From Flavobacterium tibetense (GTDB lineage: Bacteria > Bacteroidota > Bacteroidia > Flavobacteriales > Flavobacteriaceae): a stretch of DNA of 64,000 bases. Made by a program: the position numbers and the translations under genes. Each line of letters begins with the position of its first letter. The stretch's first letter is position 1. The notes under the pieces were generated by a model. That model was not told the DNA's origin. It was given only the letters and a program-made list of their open reading frames with translations, and made no database searches. Shown in pieces: positions 61,143 to 64,000 of the stretch. The stretch covers positions 124,001 through 188,000 of the forward strand of contig NZ_QLST01000002.1 in the NCBI RefSeq assembly GCF_003293845.1. Reading direction: 5' to 3'.

Positions 61143-62393
61143 ATGCAAAATAAACTACTTATATTCCTAATTACTTTTTCATTTTCAAGCCTTTGGGCTC
61201 AAGTAGAAGAAGAGAAAGTGCCACCGTTTAACATTAAAACTGTAGCTTTTACACAAGGCGGAAATAGCATTTTGCCTTTTTTTAGATTGGGAGAAAGTTT
61301 TGAAATTCAATTCGATGATTTATTCGGAAATGAAGCCGATTACTATTACACCATCACCCAATACAATTACGATTGGACGCCAACCAATTTAGCCAAAGTA
61401 GAATATTTGAACGGCGTTGATAACCAAAGAATTATTACTTACGAAAATTCATACAACACTTTACAACAATATTCGCATTACCGACAAGTATTTCCGAATA
61501 GATTCAACCGAATCACAAAAAGTGGCAATTACATGATAAAAATTTATAACGATTCGCAAGAATTATTGTTTTCAAGAAAATTTATCGTTTTTGAAGACCA
61601 ATTGAATGTAAGAATTGGCACCCGAAGAGCACGTGATATGGAATTTATCAACGAAAAACACAATGTGGAAATGAGCATCAACTATGGCGATAGAATTTTG
61701 CAAGATCCAATCAACAACGTAAAAGTTACTTTATTTCAAAATGGCAATTGGAAGTCAGAAATTAAAAACATCAAACCGCAATATACCATTGGAACAGAAT
61801 TGATTTATCGCTATGATAAGGAAACGCAATTTTGGGCTGGAAACGAATATTACACTATTGACAATTCCAACATTAGAATGGTTAATAATAGTGTAGCTAG
61901 AGTAACATCGGGCGATAATATTTACAACTCTTTTTTATATGTAAATTATCCAAGAAAAAAGAATGTCTACACTTATTTTCCAGACTTTAATGGGAATTTC
62001 ATTGTAAGAAACATTAATACTGAAAATCCCGATATTGAAGCGGATTATTCTTGGGTATATTTTACTTTAGATGCACCAACTTTTTTCAAAAACGAATCTA
62101 TTTACATTACTGGAATGTTTAATAACTATTCGCTTACCGAAGAAAATAAAATGGTTTTCAACAAACAAACTAAAATGTATGAAAAAGCCATTTTAATCAA
62201 ACAAGGTTTTACCAATTACAATTATGTAGTAACAGATAAAAATGGAAAAATTCAACATCGAGATGCTATTGATGGGAATTTCTTCCAAACCGAAAACAGC
62301 TACACAGCAATTGTGTATTATAGAGGCAACAACGATCGTTATGATAGAGTAATTGGAGTTTCTACAACAAGTAGTGAAGTAATTAAAAACTAA
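61143..62393 (+). CDS. Type IX secretion system plug-like protein (DUF5103)
   Basis: A 416-residue protein with a signal peptide (ending LWAQ, residue 20). I recognise the DUF5103 pattern (FNIKTVAFTQGGNSILPFFRLGESFEIQFDDL) of the family that contains the Plug subunit, which closes the SprA translocon of the T9SS on the periplasmic side. The rest is beta-rich with a C-terminal CBM48-like segment (SIYITGMFNNYSLTEEN...). It is followed by a DUF3667 gene with a 4-bp gap. That this copy is the actual T9SS plug is inferred from family, not proved here. Confidence 0.82.
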   Translation: MQNKLLIFLITFSFSSLWAQVEEEKVPPFNIKTVAFTQGGNSILPFFRLGESFEIQFDDLFGNEADYYYTITQYNYDWTPTNLAKVEYLNGVDNQRIITYENSYNTLQQYSHYRQVFPNRFNRITKSGNYMIKIYNDSQELLFSRKFIVFEDQLNVRIGTRRARDMEFINEKHNVEMSINYGDRILQDPINNVKVTLFQNGNWKSEIKNIKPQYTIGTELIYRYDKETQFWAGNEYYTIDNSNIRMVNNSVARVTSGDNIYNSFLYVNYPRKKNVYTYFPDFNGNFIVRNINTENPDIEADYSWVYFTLDAPTFFKNESIYITGMFNNYSLTEENKMVFNKQTKMYEKAILIKQGFTNYNYVVTDKNGKIQHRDAIDGNFFQTENSYTAIVYYRGNNDRYDRVIGVSTTSSEVIKN

Positions 62394-62397
62394 AAAA

Positions 62398-63459
62398 GTG
62401 AGTAGAAAAGACGCTAAATACAGAGGAATAAAATGTTTGAACTGCGAAACCTCTTTAGATATTAGTGAAAAATTTTGTCACCATTGTGGTCAATTGAATT
62501 CTACCAAAAAACTAACGGTCAAAGATTTTATTGAAGAGTTTTTCGCCAATTTTTACGCTTACGATTCCCGATTAAGAAATTCTCTTGTTTCGCTATTTAC
62601 AAAACCTGGTATTTTGGCAAGAGAATTTAACAGAGGAAAAAGACATACGTATGCCAATCCATTTCGTTTGTTTTTGAGCGTTTCTATCATTCTATTTTTA
62701 ACGTTCAACTTAAATGATGACGAAAATGGTAAAAGCAATTCACAAATTACACAAAAGGAACAACAAATAAGCAAAAGCGACTCCATCAAACTGGAGAAAT
62801 TAAATATCAACGTAGCTAATTTAAATCCTAAGAAAGAACGACAAGTTTACAGCCGAGATTCAATTTACACCAAAAAAGAAATTGATTCCTTGTTCAGTAA
62901 AAATGCAGACCCTTTAGTTTTTAACATTCTTTCATTCAGAAATTTTCATCGCAAATATCCTGATAAAACAGATGAAGAAGCGCTTATTAGTCTGGGACAT
63001 AATCCCAATTTCTTCAACAAAGCCGCTTTCAATAAATCTAAAACATTCAAATCAAACGAAATAGAAAGGGAAGTAATCGAATATTTCTATTCCAAATTGC
63101 CTTTTTTCATTTTCTTATCCTTACCCATTTTAACGCTAATCTTTTGGTTGGTTTTTTATTCCAAAAACATCAACTATACGGAGCATCTGGTTTTCGCTTA
63201 TAGTTTTTTTACTTTCATGTTTATTTGCATGATTCTCTTTAATTTGATTGAATTAATCAGCTCTGGATTAGCCAATTTTATTGTAATTCTATCATTTGCT
63301 TTATTATTCCCAATCTACTTTTATAAATCTTTAAGAAATTTTTATCAACATAGCCGTTGGATTACAGTTTTAAAATTCATACTTTTGAATCCTTTATTTG
63401 GCTTATTCTTAGGAATTTGTATATTATTTATGCTATTTCTTGGAATACTTTTAATGTAA
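62398..63459 (+). CDS. DUF3667 membrane protein with N-terminal zinc ribbon
   Basis: A 353-residue protein. The N-terminus has a two-CxxC zinc ribbon (KCLNCETSLDISEKFCHHCGQ, about 12-32). A soluble stretch follows, then a first helix (about 90-105), a Lys/Ser-rich loop (about 105-215) and three or more C-terminal helices (about 230-353). The start is GTG at 62398, 4 bp after the plug-like gene, with no ATG alternative at a sensible distance. The function is unknown. It is followed by apaG with a 4-bp gap. Confidence 0.85.
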   Translation: MSRKDAKYRGIKCLNCETSLDISEKFCHHCGQLNSTKKLTVKDFIEEFFANFYAYDSRLRNSLVSLFTKPGILAREFNRGKRHTYANPFRLFLSVSIILFLTFNLNDDENGKSNSQITQKEQQISKSDSIKLEKLNINVANLNPKKERQVYSRDSIYTKKEIDSLFSKNADPLVFNILSFRNFHRKYPDKTDEEALISLGHNPNFFNKAAFNKSKTFKSNEIEREVIEYFYSKLPFFIFLSLPILTLIFWLVFYSKNINYTEHLVFAYSFFTFMFICMILFNLIELISSGLANFIVILSFALLFPIYFYKSLRNFYQHSRWITVLKFILLNPLFGLFLGICILFMLFLGILLM

Positions 63460-63463
63460 CTTT

Positions 63464-63850
63464 ATGGTAACTCAAATTACAAAAGGCATAAAAATTTCTG
63501 TTTTAACTAGTTTTGAAGGCACTTACTTCAAGAACTACAAGATTCATTTTGCCTTTTCGTACCAAGTTTCAATTGAAAACCAAAGCAAAGATTCTGTTCA
63601 ATTAACCTCACGCCATTGGGAAATTTATGACGCTTTAAACCAAAACGAAGTAGTTGATGGCGAAGGTGTTGTAGGAAAAAAACCCGTAGTCAAACCGGGA
63701 GAAATTTACACCTATTCCTCAGGATGTTTATTAAATTCTCCAATCGGTGCCATGAAAGGTTATTTCAACATGATTAATTTTACCTCAACTAAAAGTTTCA
63801 AGGTTATTATTCCTACTTTCAAATTGAGCGCTCCTTTTGCGATTAATTAA
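63464..63850 (+). CDS. apaG: ApaG/Co2+/Mg2+ efflux-associated protein
   Basis: A 128-residue single-domain protein of the ApaG family. It is an all-beta fibronectin-III-like fold with the conserved stretches TSFEGTYFKNYKIHFAFSY, LTSRHWEIYDA and DGEGVVGKKPVVKPGE, and PIGAMKGYF. The molecular role of the family is not settled, although the E. coli gene was linked to ion resistance. It is the third gene after the DUF5103 and DUF3667 genes with gaps of 4 bp each, so the three are probably one operon. Confidence 0.93.
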   Translation: MVTQITKGIKISVLTSFEGTYFKNYKIHFAFSYQVSIENQSKDSVQLTSRHWEIYDALNQNEVVDGEGVVGKKPVVKPGEIYTYSSGCLLNSPIGAMKGYFNMINFTSTKSFKVIIPTFKLSAPFAIN

Positions 63851-63881
63851 ATTAACCACAAGAATCTCTAAATATAAAATA

Positions 63882-64000
63882 TTGAAAAAGATAACTATAA
63901 AGTTCTTCTTACTAACACTTTTGTTAACATTCTTGTCTTGTAAAGAAAAAGACTCTAATGATTTGAACGATTTGGTCATAAACAAAAATTCAATAATTGA
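63882..64000 (+). CDS. Lipoprotein N-terminus (truncated by window edge)
   Basis: A reading frame from TTG at 63882 encodes a basic start, a hydrophobic core and a lipobox (FFLLTLLLTFLSCKEKD), then a polar segment reaching the window edge without a stop. The cysteine at about residue 20 marks a probable lipoprotein. There is no ATG in frame upstream; the TTG start is the best available but unproven. The family cannot be judged from 39 codons. It lies 31 bp after apaG on the same strand. Confidence 0.6.
   Translation, partial: MKKITIKFFLLTLLLTFLSCKEKDSNDLNDLVINKNSII

Overview
The window looks like core chromosome from a low-GC member of the Bacteroidota, most likely Flavobacterium or a close relative. 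The main reasons are the gliding genes gldB/gldC, a protein with a type B type IX secretion (T9SS) C-terminal sorting domain, a T9SS plug-like (DUF5103) protein, a Na+-NQR operon, many Bacteroidota-specific families (DUF5916, DUF3667, DUF6702), and promoters that fit the flavobacterial pattern TTG-N17-23-TAnnTTTG. I saw no rRNA, CRISPR array, prophage or classical insertion sequence. The genus is inferred from gene content, not from a database match.

Layout. 1-13,894 (minus strand) is a complete division and cell wall (dcw) cluster, mraZ-rsmH-ftsL-ftsI-murE-mraY-murD-ftsW-murG-murC-ftsQ-ftsA-ftsZ; ftsZ runs off the left edge. It is preceded by a promoter carrying a 10-bp-periodic MraZ operator. 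14,246-18,581 holds an alpha/beta hydrolase, engB, the gldB-gldC operon, nadE and an orphan LuxR-type response regulator. 18,574-25,491 (minus) holds dnaG (with its zinc ligands lost), an outer-membrane protein/anti-sigma/ECF sigma operon, a polyprenyl diphosphate synthase and rlmN. 25,582-32,950 holds a ParE-type toxin-antitoxin pair, an O-methyltransferase, a PAP2 phosphatase, tatA, a secreted M1 peptidase, a DUF6702 protein, two tandem carboxypeptidase-regulatory-like paralogues and pepE. Two identical tRNA-Gly(TCC) genes follow at about 33.0 kb.

33.3-36.1 kb has a GNAT acetyltransferase and two different secreted L,D-transpeptidases facing each other. 36.3-43.9 kb has a DUF5916 outer-membrane protein, gpmI and a 1198-residue T9SS cargo protein. 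44.0-49.1 kb is a TetR-controlled export operon (TetR, ABC ATPase/permease, HlyD, TolC) with a palindromic operator lying between its promoter elements. 49.2-54.8 kb has an RRM RNA-binding protein, an acetyl-CoA hydrolase/transferase, map, a 0.49-kb element made of a GxxExxY (PDDEXK-like) gene between long inverted repeats, a methyltransferase, apbE and a small unknown protein. 54.9-60.9 kb is nqrABCDEF, and ApbE next to it probably flavinylates NqrB and NqrC. 61.1-64 kb has the T9SS plug-like gene, a DUF3667 protein, apaG and a truncated lipoprotein gene.

The most interesting signals are the GxxExxY inverted-repeat element, the MraZ operator, the zinc-less DnaG, a 7-bp tandem repeat inside the anti-sigma gene that could switch it off, the TetR palindrome and an ABC ATPase with a degenerate signature motif.
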